A stretch of DNA of 64,000 bases, taken from FACHB-T130 sp042747725 (lineage in GTDB: Bacteria > Cyanobacteriota > Cyanobacteriia > Cyanobacteriales > FACHB-T130). The stretch covers positions 62,001 to 126,000 of the forward strand of contig NZ_JBHZGO010000023.1 of assembly GCF_042747725.1 (NCBI RefSeq), written 5' to 3'. A program made the translations under genes and the position numbers. Position 1 is the stretch's first letter. Each line of letters opens with the position of its first letter. This document shows, piece by piece, positions 1 through 8,007 of the stretch. Below the pieces are notes generated by a model. That model searched no databases, was not told the DNA's origin, and saw nothing but the letters and a program-made list of their open reading frames with translations.

Positions 1-985
1 GGAAACAGGTGCGAAATCGGTTTTGTTGGTATTGGCTGGTTCTCAACTCCCCGCTAGCGAACACTGCGGCGACTAAATGATCTTGCACTGGCGATGTCCA
101 AGTCTGAAGTGCCACTTCCAAGCGTCCGATTGCCGTCGGTTCTGCCTTCAGGGTATTTGATGCGGTCGAAAGGGCTTGCAGCCACTCCCGAACTATCGGT
201 TCTACTGCTGGTAAGGGAGAATTACCAACACCCGAACGCACTTGCGCGTCTATCACACTGCCTAAGAATCCCAAAAGTAATTCCTTTGGTGCGTCTGGTG
301 TCAGTTGTTCGTTAGGTTTTTCTTTACTACTGACCTCTGAGTGTTGATAGGTGCGGCAAGCAGAGGGCATTAGCTGGGTAAACTTTTCCAAACGCGCTTG
401 ATCTAACGCACTATCGAGTAGGGGTTGCCAACCGGCGACAACTGTACCATCCAACTGCCGATGCAGGGTTGGTAAAAACTTACATCGCACCAGAAGATCC
501 AAAATCCATCGGCTAACCTGTGCCCAATAGCGTAAATCTCCCCCTACATAAGCATCAGACGCTTTAAAAGAGCCAAGGGGTAGCGCTTGCAAAAATTGTA
601 TTGCTTCCAGAGGATGGAGACACAGCCCTTCAACTTGCCAGAGGTGTAAGGATAAGGTTGAAGCATCCGCACCTTCTGAAAGCATTTTGGTAGACAGCAC
701 CGGGTAAATTGGCTCGCCTGTTTCTAAAGTTTGACTGGGCAGAGCGATCGCTTTCTTGTGCCATTTCTCGTTAGCGCGACTTCTCGAAAGGCGGCTCGAT
801 TCTCCAAAGATACTACGCGATCGCAAAAAAGCGATTAATTCTGCCTGCGTCATCGCCATCGGATGGGATGCCGCCGTATCGGTTTGAGAAGACATCGCTG
901 GCGTCATGGGTCGCCAAATTTCTCCCCAAACAAATAGATAACCACCCTGAGGTTGAACGAGCCAACTACCGTGTAAAATTGCCAT
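1..985 (-). CDS. SNF2-family DEAD/DEAH helicase, N-terminal part (cut by window edge)
   Basis: Reading the minus strand from an ATG at 985 gives about 328 codons without a stop to the window edge. The protein begins MAILHGSWLVQPQGGYLFVW and continues with GEIWRP, the usual opening of the large cyanobacterial SNF2-type helicases that carry an N-terminal SNF2-associated domain. That family remodels or translocates along DNA using ATP, but the helicase core (Walker A, DEAH) would lie outside the window, so the assignment rests on the N-terminal region only. Around residues 35-100 the sequence is polar and low in conservation. No upstream Shine-Dalgarno is obvious. It is transcribed away from the pseudogene at 1122. 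Confidence 0.7.
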   Translation of the reverse strand, partial: MAILHGSWLVQPQGGYLFVWGEIWRPMTPAMSSQTDTAASHPMAMTQAELIAFLRSRSIFGESSRLSRSRANEKWHKKAIALPSQTLETGEPIYPVLSTKMLSEGADASTLSLHLWQVEGLCLHPLEAIQFLQALPLGSFKASDAYVGGDLRYWAQVSRWILDLLVRCKFLPTLHRQLDGTVVAGWQPLLDSALDQARLEKFTQLMPSACRTYQHSEVSSKEKPNEQLTPDAPKELLLGFLGSVIDAQVRSGVGNSPLPAVEPIVREWLQALSTASNTLKAEPTAIGRLEVALQTWTSPVQDHLVAAVFASGELRTSQYQQNRFRTCF

Positions 986-1121
986 ATTTAGAAGCTTTTT
1001 TTGGGAAAATTAACTCAATTTATTAAGGTTTATTAAATCAAAAATTAGCTATTAGATAATCCGATCTTTTTCTTTCTCCAGCTAAATTACAAGCATCAAT
1101 TATTACAAATTTTACTAACAA

Positions 1122-1672
1122 ATGAAAATTAATCTGTCTTTTTTAACTACCTTGCAAAATGAGACTAAAGTCGAACTAGACCGGATGTTTCCTCAGGAGC
1201 AAGATGCAGTCAGAGAGTTACTGAATCAGATTATTATTGAGGGTCAAACTTATCCCCAAAATCAACCTCTATCCAAAGTAGAATTTGCTGACTACAGGAT
1301 GAGCCACGATGCTTTTGTTGTCACTTACAACCACACTAAATCCACCAACGCCGATGAAAATCTTGGGATTTTTCTATCTCAAACCCAACTTTCCCGGATG
1401 GTGCAGCCACATCTGCAATGCTGGATTTATTGTACAACCTGCTTGAGCGGGGTCAAGGCATGGGTTAGGTTGATGGGAGCAATGCTAGAAATTGCTCCCA
1501 TTAAGGGTTACACGGCGGTGATGTTCAATTTTGTATTTGCAACTAACACGCCCTCTATCCGATTGTGGCAATCTTTGGGATTTGAGACAATCGGGCGGAT
1601 TCCGAGTCCTGGACATTTATCTGATGGACGGGGTAGTAGACGCCCTTTCGGATGTACCGCTCTTTGAGTTAA
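1122..1672 (+). pseudogene. GNAT-family N-acetyltransferase, frameshifted
   Basis: An intact frame of 181 codons (1122-1667) exists, but the acetyltransferase fold is only recovered by changing frame repeatedly. The N-terminus (FPQEQDAVRELLNQIIIEGQ) reads in frame 1. Near 1371-1374 the family sequence YLKPNFPGWCSHICNAGF moves to the +1 frame. At 1444 it shifts again to give ERGQGMG, the acetyl-CoA pyrophosphate loop, and at about 1466 it shifts back to RLMGAMLEIAP. Two further shifts near 1631 and 1651 restore VDALSMYRSLS and a TAA at 1670-1672. All five lesions behave as one-base insertions. The family transfers acetyl groups to amines; this copy should be inactive unless the lesions are sequencing errors. 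Confidence 0.75.
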
Positions 1673-1822
1673 TTCATCAGTAGTCATCGTCGCTCCCCTG
1701 CGCCCTTGCTCCCCTGTCCCTCCTCGTCTCCTGAGTGCCGTCATCTACCTAAAGGCACCACCAGTACCTAAGTGCTACGATTGCGAAAGATAAAGAAAAA
1801 TGATAGAAGGACAAAGTACCAC

Positions 1823-3979
1823 ATGGTAGAGCTAGACAAGTCAATATCCTTTGATGGACGGGATATTCGACTGAAGGTGGGTTTGCTTGCCCCTCAAGCT
1901 GGGGGTTCAGTTTTAATTCAGTCAGGAGACACCGCAGTTTTAGTCACGGCGACTCGCTCCGGAGGTCGAGAAGGCATTGATTTCCTGCCGTTAATGGTAG
2001 ATTACGAAGAAAGGCTTTATGCAGCCGGTCGGATTCCCGGTGGTTTCTTGCGGCGAGAAGGGCGTCCCCCCGAAAAAGTAACGCTCACGGGTCGTTTGAT
2101 TGACCGTCCCCTGCGTCCCTTATTTCCTTCCTGGCTGAGAGATGACATTCAGGTAGTGGCAACCACGCTGTCGATGGATGAGCAGGTGCCGCCGGATGTC
2201 CTGGCTGTAACAGGTGCTTCAATTGCGGTACTGTTGGCAAAGATTCCCTTCCAGGGGCCGATGGCAGCGGTGCGGGTTGGTTTGGTGGGGGATGATTTTA
2301 TTATCAATCCCACCTATGCCGAAATCGAGGCAGGGGATTTGGATCTGGTGGTGGCAGGCTCCCCAGATGGCGTGATTATGGTGGAAGCGGGAGCGAACCA
2401 GCTGCCAGAACAGGATGTCATTGAGGCGATTGATTTCGGCTATGAGGCGGTGCGCGACTTGATTGAGGCGCAGCGAGAACTGATGGCAGCACTGGGGATT
2501 GAATTGGTGCAAGAGACGCCGCCGGAAGTAGATTCGACCCTAGAGAATTTTATCCGCGATCGCGCGACTGCCCAAATCAAAGAAGTCCTCTCCAAATTTG
2601 AACTAGACAAAAATAGCCGCGATGCTCTTTTAGATCAGATCAAAGAGACACAAGTCCTGGCAGCGATCGCACAATTACCAGAAGACGACCCCATCCGAGT
2701 TGCCTCTGCGGCTAACTCTAAAACGGTGAGTAACGTTTTTAAAGAGATCACCAAGAAGCTGATGCGCCGTCAGATTCTCGAAGACAGCGTGCGGGTAGAT
2801 GGTCGCAAGCTTGATGAAGTGCGCCCTGTCTCTTGTCGCGTTGGTCTGTTGCCCAATCGGGTTCATGGTAGCGGTTTGTTTAACCGAGGACTGACCCAGG
2901 TGTTATCTGTTTGTACTCTCGGCACCCCAGGCGATGCCCAGGATCTCGCAGATGACCTGCACCCAGAAGATGAAAAGCGCTATTTACATCACTATAATTT
3001 CCCGCCCTATTCTGTTGGGGAAACCAAGCCGATGCGGGCACCCGGTCGTCGGGAAATTGGTCACGGGGCACTAGCCGCACGGGCACTGGTGCCGGTGTTA
3101 CCGTCGAAGGAAGAGTTCCCCTACGTGATTCGGGTGGTGTCTGAAATTCTTTCTTCCAATGGTTCCACATCGATGGGTTCGGTGTGTGGTTCTACCCTCG
3201 CTTTAATGGATGCTGGCGTGCCCATTGCGAAGCCAGTGAGTGGCGCAGCAATGGGACTGATTAAAGAAGGCGAAGAAGTTCGCATTCTGACTGATATTCA
3301 GGGCATTGAAGATTTCTTAGGTGACATGGACTTTAAGGTGGCAGGTACCGATACTGGTATCACTGCCTTGCAAATGGACATGAAGATCAGCGGACTGCCT
3401 CTGAATATCATTGCCAAAGCCGTCGAGCAAGCAAAGGGTGCTAGGCTGCACATTTTAGAGAAAATGCTGGCAACCATTGACCAACCTCGCACCGAGATGT
3501 CACCTTATGCACCTCGCTTGCTGACGATCAAGATTGAGCCAGAACTCATTGGCATGGTCATCGGGCCTGGAGGCAAGATGATTAAGAGCATCACTGAAGA
3601 AACGGGTGCCAAAATCGACATTGAGGATGATGGCACGATCACGATTTCAGCGGTAGATGGAGAGAAGGCGAAAAAAGCCCGCAACATCATCCAAGGGATG
3701 ACGCGGAGGCTGAATGAGGGTGATGTCTACGCCGGTCGCGTAACCCGGATTATTCCCATTGGGGCGTTTGTGGAGGTGCTTCCCGGAAAAGAAGGGATGA
3801 TCCACATTTCTCAACTTGCTGATTACCGAGTCGGTCGCGTCGAAGATGAGGTGGCTGTCGGGGATGAAGTCATTGTCAAGGTGCGGGAAATTGATAGCAA
3901 AGGTCGGATTAATCTGACGCGCTTGGGGATTCACCCAGATGAAGCGGCGGCGGCTCGTGAAGCGGCAGCAAGTCGCTAA
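1823..3979 (+). CDS. pnp: Polyribonucleotide nucleotidyltransferase (PNPase)
   Basis: This 718-residue protein is a phosphorolytic 3'-5' exoribonuclease and, in cyanobacteria, the likely RNA-tailing enzyme. It has the full order of domains: RNase PH core 1 (about 10-145), helical linker, RNase PH core 2 (from VRVDGRKLDEVRPVS near 322), a KH domain with the GPGG loop (VIGPGGKMIK near 580) and an S1 domain (about 633-705). The second core keeps the acidic run DFLGDMDFKVAGTDTG. The start is placed at the ATG at 1823 (MVELDKSISFDGRDIRL), preceded by AGAAGGA; an in-frame extension to 1772 lacks similarity to the family. It is followed by a repeat-rich gap, so it is probably transcribed alone. Confidence 0.97.
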   Translation: MVELDKSISFDGRDIRLKVGLLAPQAGGSVLIQSGDTAVLVTATRSGGREGIDFLPLMVDYEERLYAAGRIPGGFLRREGRPPEKVTLTGRLIDRPLRPLFPSWLRDDIQVVATTLSMDEQVPPDVLAVTGASIAVLLAKIPFQGPMAAVRVGLVGDDFIINPTYAEIEAGDLDLVVAGSPDGVIMVEAGANQLPEQDVIEAIDFGYEAVRDLIEAQRELMAALGIELVQETPPEVDSTLENFIRDRATAQIKEVLSKFELDKNSRDALLDQIKETQVLAAIAQLPEDDPIRVASAANSKTVSNVFKEITKKLMRRQILEDSVRVDGRKLDEVRPVSCRVGLLPNRVHGSGLFNRGLTQVLSVCTLGTPGDAQDLADDLHPEDEKRYLHHYNFPPYSVGETKPMRAPGRREIGHGALAARALVPVLPSKEEFPYVIRVVSEILSSNGSTSMGSVCGSTLALMDAGVPIAKPVSGAAMGLIKEGEEVRILTDIQGIEDFLGDMDFKVAGTDTGITALQMDMKISGLPLNIIAKAVEQAKGARLHILEKMLATIDQPRTEMSPYAPRLLTIKIEPELIGMVIGPGGKMIKSITEETGAKIDIEDDGTITISAVDGEKAKKARNIIQGMTRRLNEGDVYAGRVTRIIPIGAFVEVLPGKEGMIHISQLADYRVGRVEDEVAVGDEVIVKVREIDSKGRINLTRLGIHPDEAAAAREAAASR

Positions 3980-4008
3980 AAAAGCAATTAGCGATTAGCG
4001 ATTAGCTG

Positions 4009-4049
4009 TTAGCGATTAGGAACTGAAATTGCTAACCCCTAATCGCTAA
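4009..4049. repeat. Inverted repeat, 12-bp arms, after pnp
   Basis: TTAGCGATTAGG (4009-4020) and its exact complement CCTAATCGCTAA (4038-4049) are separated by 17 bases. The same AGCGATTA oligomer is repeated just upstream, and related TAGCTATTAGCTGTTAG oligomers recur near 63213. There is no T-run, so a hairpin for RNA 3'-end protection is more likely than a classical terminator. Confidence 0.5.
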
Positions 4050-4152
4050 GACAACCTTTGTTGCTCAACAACTACGATTTACTTCTGAGATTAAATCTAA
4101 TAAATTGTCTCGAATCTATAGCAATCCTATTTGAGTTGCGCTCCAGCGGTTT

Positions 4153-4185
4153 AGATCCCCGACTTCTTGAAGAAGTCGGGGATCT
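4153..4185. repeat. 33-bp near-perfect palindrome (dispersed cyanobacterial repeat)
   Basis: Arms AGATCCCCGACTTCTT (4153-4168) and AAGAAGTCGGGGATCT (4170-4185) are exact complements around one base. Elements of the type 'CCCCGACTTCTT...AAGAAGTCGGGG' are familiar intergenic repeats of large cyanobacterial genomes. It would form a very stable cruciform or RNA hairpin. No flanking gene is disrupted. Confidence 0.7.
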
Positions 4186-4603
4186 CCCCTTTAAGTAATC
4201 ATTTAGCACTGCTATATAAAAATTAGAATTAATTGATGAGTAGTGGCAACGGTAACGAGTTGTTGCCTTAGTCATTAGTATTGTTGCTATTGAACTAATG
4301 ACTAAGGGTTAAAGACGTACAAGCTTTTATTGATAACGAGTTGCAGTTCTTCGCGTCTAGGTTAATCCCGTGCGCGAACGTTCCCCAACAAAAACAGGCT
4401 TATGGTTTTTTTTACTTTAACCATTCCCTACTCTGTCTACTACCTCAGCAAACATCAAACGCTTAACCTAGCAAGCCTGACCCTTAGATGGTAAGCATAA
4501 AAACTATCATCTCATCTCAAAAAATCATCAATCTTAGGATAGATTGACGATTTTAGAATTGTAGTGTTACCTTTGCAGTCAGTCTACATAAGTCAGCCTA
4601 ATC

Positions 4604-4826
4604 CAGTATCTCGCTTTTAAAAACGTTCCTTATCTGATTAAGGTGAAGCTGGAGCGGAGGAACCAAATTTTGGGGCTTATCTATGGGAAATTAAAAATTC
4701 AGATTAAAAATTAAAAAAATAGGATTACTATTTTTAATTTTTAATTTTGCATTCTTAATTCCTCAGAAAGGGACATCTCTCAGTCCTCGCCCGTCAGCTA
4801 ACTCCGTCGGCATTGAGAGGAGACTG
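4604..4826 (+). promoter_or_regulatory. c-di-AMP riboswitch (ydaO/yuaA class)
   Basis: The region matches the conserved parts of the ydaO/yuaA aptamer in order. On the 5' side are TCGCTTTTAA (4611-4620), then GAAGCTGGAGCGGAGGAACC and AAATTTTGGGGCTTATC (about 4645-4682). A long AT-rich variable hairpin follows (4683-4765). On the 3' side are AGGGACATCTCTC, then CCCGTCAGCTAACTCCGTCGGC and ATTGAGAGGAGACTG (about 4769-4825). This class binds cyclic di-AMP and usually turns genes off, and in bacteria it often sits upstream of potassium-transport, wall and osmolyte genes. It lies about 165 nt before the glycosyltransferase at 4990 on the same strand, with no gene between. The outer boundaries are approximate. 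Confidence 0.85.
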
Positions 4827-4989
4827 AAGAGTCAGCAATTTTATAGAATTTGCGCGATCTCATCAGTGTCCTTGGCTGGTATCTGTTCGCTTCGTTGTAC
4901 CTGCCCTCGACTATGAGTAGAGGCACATTTCGTGCTTCAACTGCTGGCGTCTGAAGCAGGTACGCTAGCCATGAGGAGAAAATCAACCG

Positions 4990-6267
4990 ATGTTACTGAC
5001 CCAAAAAAATCGTATTGCCTTAATTTCGGTAGATGGCGATCCAGCGGTAGAAATTGGGCAAGAAGAAGCTGGAGGTCAAAATGTCTATGTGCGTCAAATA
5101 GGATTAGCACTGGCTGAGCAAGGATGGCAGGTGGATATGTTCACTCGCCGCAGCACTCCGGAGCAACTGGATGTAGTTCAGCATACACCTAAGTGCCGGA
5201 CAATCCGATTAGTCGCTGGGCCAGCCCAATTCATGAGTCGGGATCGACTCTTCGGGTATTTACCAGAGTTTGTTCAACAATTCCAGGCATTTCAGCAGCG
5301 TGAAGGTTGGCAATATACGCTGGTGCATACCAATTATTGGTTGTCATCTTGGGTGGGAATGGAACTGAAGAAGCACCAATCTTTGAAGCAGGTACATACT
5401 TATCACTCTCTGGGTGCAGTGAAGTATCGTACAGTTTCCGATATTCCCGCGATCGCTTCCACACGACTAGCAGTTGAAAAAGCGTGTCTGGAAACAGTGG
5501 ATCGGGTTGTTGCCACGAGTCCACAAGAAGCGGATCAAATGCGATCGCTTGTTTCCACTCAGGGACAGATTGAAATGATTCCCTGCGGTACAGATATTGA
5601 AAGATTTGGTTCCATTCAGCGCCAAGAGGCACGCCAACAGCTAGGAATTGCCACCGACGCCAAAGTAGTGCTGTATGTGGGTCGTTTCGATCGGCGAAAG
5701 GGAATTGAAACTCTAGTCCGAGCGGTAGCAAAATCAAGCTTACGCGAGTCTTGTGACCTGAAGCTATTCATTGCAGGCGGAAGTCGTCCGGGACAGAGTG
5801 ACGGAATCGAACGCGATCGCATTGAGAAAATCGTAGCTGAACAAGGCATTGGCGATCTCACCTGCTTCCCCGGTCGCGTAGAAGATAGCGATTTGCCTCT
5901 CTACTACTCAGCCGCCGATGTGTGTGTTGTCCCCAGTCACTATGAACCCTTTGGTTTGGTTGCCATTGAAGCAATGGCTAACCGGACTCCCGTAGTTGCC
6001 AGCAATGTAGGCGGCTTGCAGTTTACCGTAGTGCCAGAGGTAACGGGTTTACTGGTGCCTCCCAAAGATGAAGTCGCCTTTGCACAGGCGATTGACCGCA
6101 TCCTAATTAATCCCGATTGGCGAGACCAATTAGGTCAAATGGGTCGGCAACGGGTGGAAATTGCCTTTAGCTGGAATAGCGTGGCATTAAGACTCAGCCA
6201 TCTGTACACCAAATTATTGTGCCAAGCCGCTGCTGGATCTGCGAGCAAACCTCAGCTAGTCGCTTAA
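4990..6267 (+). CDS. GT4-family glycosyltransferase, sucrose-phosphate-synthase/MshA-like
   Basis: This 425-residue retaining GT-B enzyme transfers a sugar from a nucleotide donor. The N-terminal domain has the loop EEAGGQNVYVRQIGLALAEQ (about 23-42), a form of the GGQ loop seen in sucrose synthases, sucrose-phosphate synthases and MshA-like enzymes. The C-terminal domain has YVGRFDRRKGIETL and the donor-binding EPFGLVAIE (about 319-327, E-x7-E). The start follows GAGGAGA at about 4973-4979. A c-di-AMP riboswitch precedes it, which suggests control by osmotic or potassium status. An inferred role is compatible-solute synthesis, but the acceptor cannot be read from sequence and an exopolysaccharide role is possible. 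It is not overlapped by any neighbour. Confidence 0.85.
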   Translation: MLLTQKNRIALISVDGDPAVEIGQEEAGGQNVYVRQIGLALAEQGWQVDMFTRRSTPEQLDVVQHTPKCRTIRLVAGPAQFMSRDRLFGYLPEFVQQFQAFQQREGWQYTLVHTNYWLSSWVGMELKKHQSLKQVHTYHSLGAVKYRTVSDIPAIASTRLAVEKACLETVDRVVATSPQEADQMRSLVSTQGQIEMIPCGTDIERFGSIQRQEARQQLGIATDAKVVLYVGRFDRRKGIETLVRAVAKSSLRESCDLKLFIAGGSRPGQSDGIERDRIEKIVAEQGIGDLTCFPGRVEDSDLPLYYSAADVCVVPSHYEPFGLVAIEAMANRTPVVASNVGGLQFTVVPEVTGLLVPPKDEVAFAQAIDRILINPDWRDQLGQMGRQRVEIAFSWNSVALRLSHLYTKLLCQAAAGSASKPQLVA

Positions 6268-6634
6268 GATTTTTTTCAATGAAAAGTGCTGAGTCTTTTG
6301 CGGTGGGATTTTCCTACCGATACTGAGCAAGAAAAGGCAGTAGAAAAGAGATTTTTCATCCAACGTTTGTGTGCTTTCAGTGCATAGATGTCTCTTGCAA
6401 AAAACAAACGATCCTCTGTATTCCTCCTAAGGAGGAAATGAGACTCCCTCTTCGTTTCCGGAAGTTGGGAAAGGTTTTCAATATTTTTGCAAGAACTCTA
6501 TTCTTCGTTCCCAAACGCTAGACAAATTGCTGCCAAATCGATGGATTGTCGGTCAAAGCGAGATATCCATCCAATAACTTGAGAGCAATTCAAGAAGTAA
6601 GAAAACGGCAAATTACCGAATCAGGATTAAAACC
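6268..6634. other. Gap after the riboswitch-controlled gene
   Basis: No supported gene. It contains the short palindrome TTCCTCCTAAGGAGGAA (6421-6437), whose right half is a perfect Shine-Dalgarno sequence followed two bases later by an ATG (6438) opening only 27 codons. The remainder is low-complexity and stop-rich. Confidence 0.5.
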
Positions 6635-6862
6635 ATGCTTAACATCGGAGATTGCGTGCTACACAAGCAAACCGGGCGCTCTGGCAAGGTTTTTGGCTAT
6701 GGCTATCAGATGGTTAATAGCACTTATTTACCAACACTCATCGTCAGAGTGGCTGAAGCCGCAAGTTTGAGCCAAAAGACTTTTGTAGAAGATTTGTCTT
6801 CGTCATGGATTCTGGTAGAGGCAGAAGAAGCCTCTCGGCTTTCGGCAAAGGCTGCACGATAG
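6635..6862 (+). CDS. Small conserved cyanobacterial protein of unknown function
   Basis: A 75-residue protein starting MLNIGDCVLHKQTGRSGKVF. The first 50 residues (GD-V-H--TG--GKV-GYGY) look like a small beta-barrel of the SH3/KOW/CarD type, which would suggest nucleic-acid or protein binding. The tail (LVEAEEASRLSAKAAR) is helical and charged. I recognise it only as a small protein seen in cyanobacteria; the function is unknown. Another frame on the same strand (6546-6770) overlaps it but looks non-coding. It is followed at 6917 by a clear intrinsic terminator, which supports it being a transcribed unit of its own. Confidence 0.6.
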   Translation: MLNIGDCVLHKQTGRSGKVFGYGYQMVNSTYLPTLIVRVAEAASLSQKTFVEDLSSSWILVEAEEASRLSAKAAR

Positions 6863-6916
6863 AGCAAGAGCGCTGCTGTATCTGCGCTTTGGGCGATTGG
6901 GCGATCGCTCTTGCAC

Positions 6917-6955
6917 AAGCTCGGTCGGTAATAGACCGAGCTTTGGCGTTTTTGT
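6917..6955 (+). terminator. Intrinsic terminator after the small conserved gene
   Basis: AAGCTCGGTC (6917-6926) pairs perfectly with GACCGAGCTT (6934-6943) across a 7-base loop, and a T-rich tract TTGGCGTTTTTG follows. Upstream, GCAAGAGCG (6864-6872) can also pair with CGCTCTTGC (6906-6914). Confidence 0.75.
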
Positions 6956-7234
6956 CAAATATTTAAGGAATCTTTCGGTTGAATACTTAACTAAAGTAAT
7001 AAAAAGATTTTTGAAGCGAGTAGCGGCTAAGAACAGCATTCGCAGGAGCGATCGCTCTGGGGATCGAGTGTTGGTACGCTGCGTATTGCGGGGTGAAATC
7101 ATGGCAACGCTCAAGGAATTACGCTTTTAGCAGCCAGAAAGTGTAAATGCGATCGCATGAGAAAGCAGGGGTTCCCCCGCCGTACTAAACTGGAGATTAC
7201 ACTTTTTAGCATTCTGAACTTGACTGAGTTAGCT
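6956..7234. other. Gap upstream of tpiA
   Basis: No supported gene. HIP1-containing stretches lie at about 7047-7056 and 7149-7156. Weak reading frames here lack similarity to known families and have no good ribosome site. The tpiA promoter should be here, but no box is clear. Confidence 0.4.
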
Positions 7235-7966
7235 GTGCGGAAAATAGTTATTGCCGGTAATTGGAAAATGTACAAAACTCAGACAGAGAGTCTGGAGTTT
7301 TTGCAAGGATTCATGTCCCACCTAGAAGAAACCCCAGACGAGCGGGAAGTAGTGCTAGCGGCTCCTTTCACTGCTTTGAGCATCATGTCTAAAAATCTGC
7401 ACGGTAGCCGCGTGCAGCTGGGTGCCCAAAACGTCCACTGGGACGAAATGGGAGCCTACACAGGTGAAATTGCCGGACCCATGCTGACAGAAATTGGGGT
7501 GCGTTTCGTAATTGTGGGTCATAGCGAACGGCGTCAATACTTTGGCGAAACCGATGAAACTGTAAATCTGCGGCTGAAAGCAGCGCAACGCTATGGTTTA
7601 ACGCCCATTCTCTGCGTTGGCGAAACCAAGCAACAACGCGATGCTGGTGAAACAGAATCCCTGATTTCTACCCAACTGAAAAAAGACCTGGTTGACATTA
7701 ACCAAGATAACCTGGTTATCGCCTACGAACCTATCTGGGCAATTGGCACTGGTGACACCTGCGAGGCAAAAGAAGCAAATCGGGTGATTGGCTTAATTCG
7801 CACTCAATTGACGAATCCAAATGTCTCGATTCAGTATGGTGGCTCGGTCAAGCCCAATAATATTGATGAAATCATGGCACAGCCAGAAATCGATGGGGCT
7901 TTGGTAGGGGGAGCAAGTCTGGAGCCTGCGAGTTTTGCCCGAATTGTCAACTTTAAACAAGGATGA
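7235..7966 (+). CDS. tpiA: Triosephosphate isomerase
   Basis: This 243-residue (beta/alpha)8 enzyme interconverts glyceraldehyde-3-phosphate and dihydroxyacetone phosphate in glycolysis and the Calvin cycle. Catalytic residues are visible: Lys11 in GNWKM, His96 in VGHSERR and Glu165 in AYEPIWAIGTG, plus the phosphate-binding loops VQYGGSVKP-like (IQYGGSVKP) and GALVGGASL. The start is taken as the GTG at 7235 (RKIVIAGNWKM), which gives the usual family length. An in-frame ATG at 7157 would add 26 residues with no family match. The stop codon falls inside a GGATGAAGGATG dispersed repeat, and folP follows after 41 bases, so the two are probably cotranscribed. Confidence 0.95.
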   Translation: MRKIVIAGNWKMYKTQTESLEFLQGFMSHLEETPDEREVVLAAPFTALSIMSKNLHGSRVQLGAQNVHWDEMGAYTGEIAGPMLTEIGVRFVIVGHSERRQYFGETDETVNLRLKAAQRYGLTPILCVGETKQQRDAGETESLISTQLKKDLVDINQDNLVIAYEPIWAIGTGDTCEAKEANRVIGLIRTQLTNPNVSIQYGGSVKPNNIDEIMAQPEIDGALVGGASLEPASFARIVNFKQG

Positions 7967-8007
7967 AGGATGCTCTTCGTTGCGGCGCAATCTTTGCCGG
8001 ATGACGG

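Larger units (their letters stand above)
3980..4600. other. Gene-free gap after pnp with repeats
   Basis: About 620 bases with no credible coding region. It starts with iterated AGCGATTA/TTAGCGATTAGG oligomers (3987-4049), carries the palindrome at 4153-4185, and is otherwise AT-rich with many stops in all frames. Its right end runs into the riboswitch. A promoter for the riboswitch transcript probably lies in 4480-4600, but no box can be assigned with confidence. Confidence 0.6.

Noticed and set aside
1508..1744. 78-codon minus-strand frame
   Set aside because: It overlaps the pseudogene antisense and a low-complexity CCCCTGC tract.
5231..5737. 168-codon minus-strand frame
   Set aside because: It is antisense within the GT4 gene at 4990 and has no family features.
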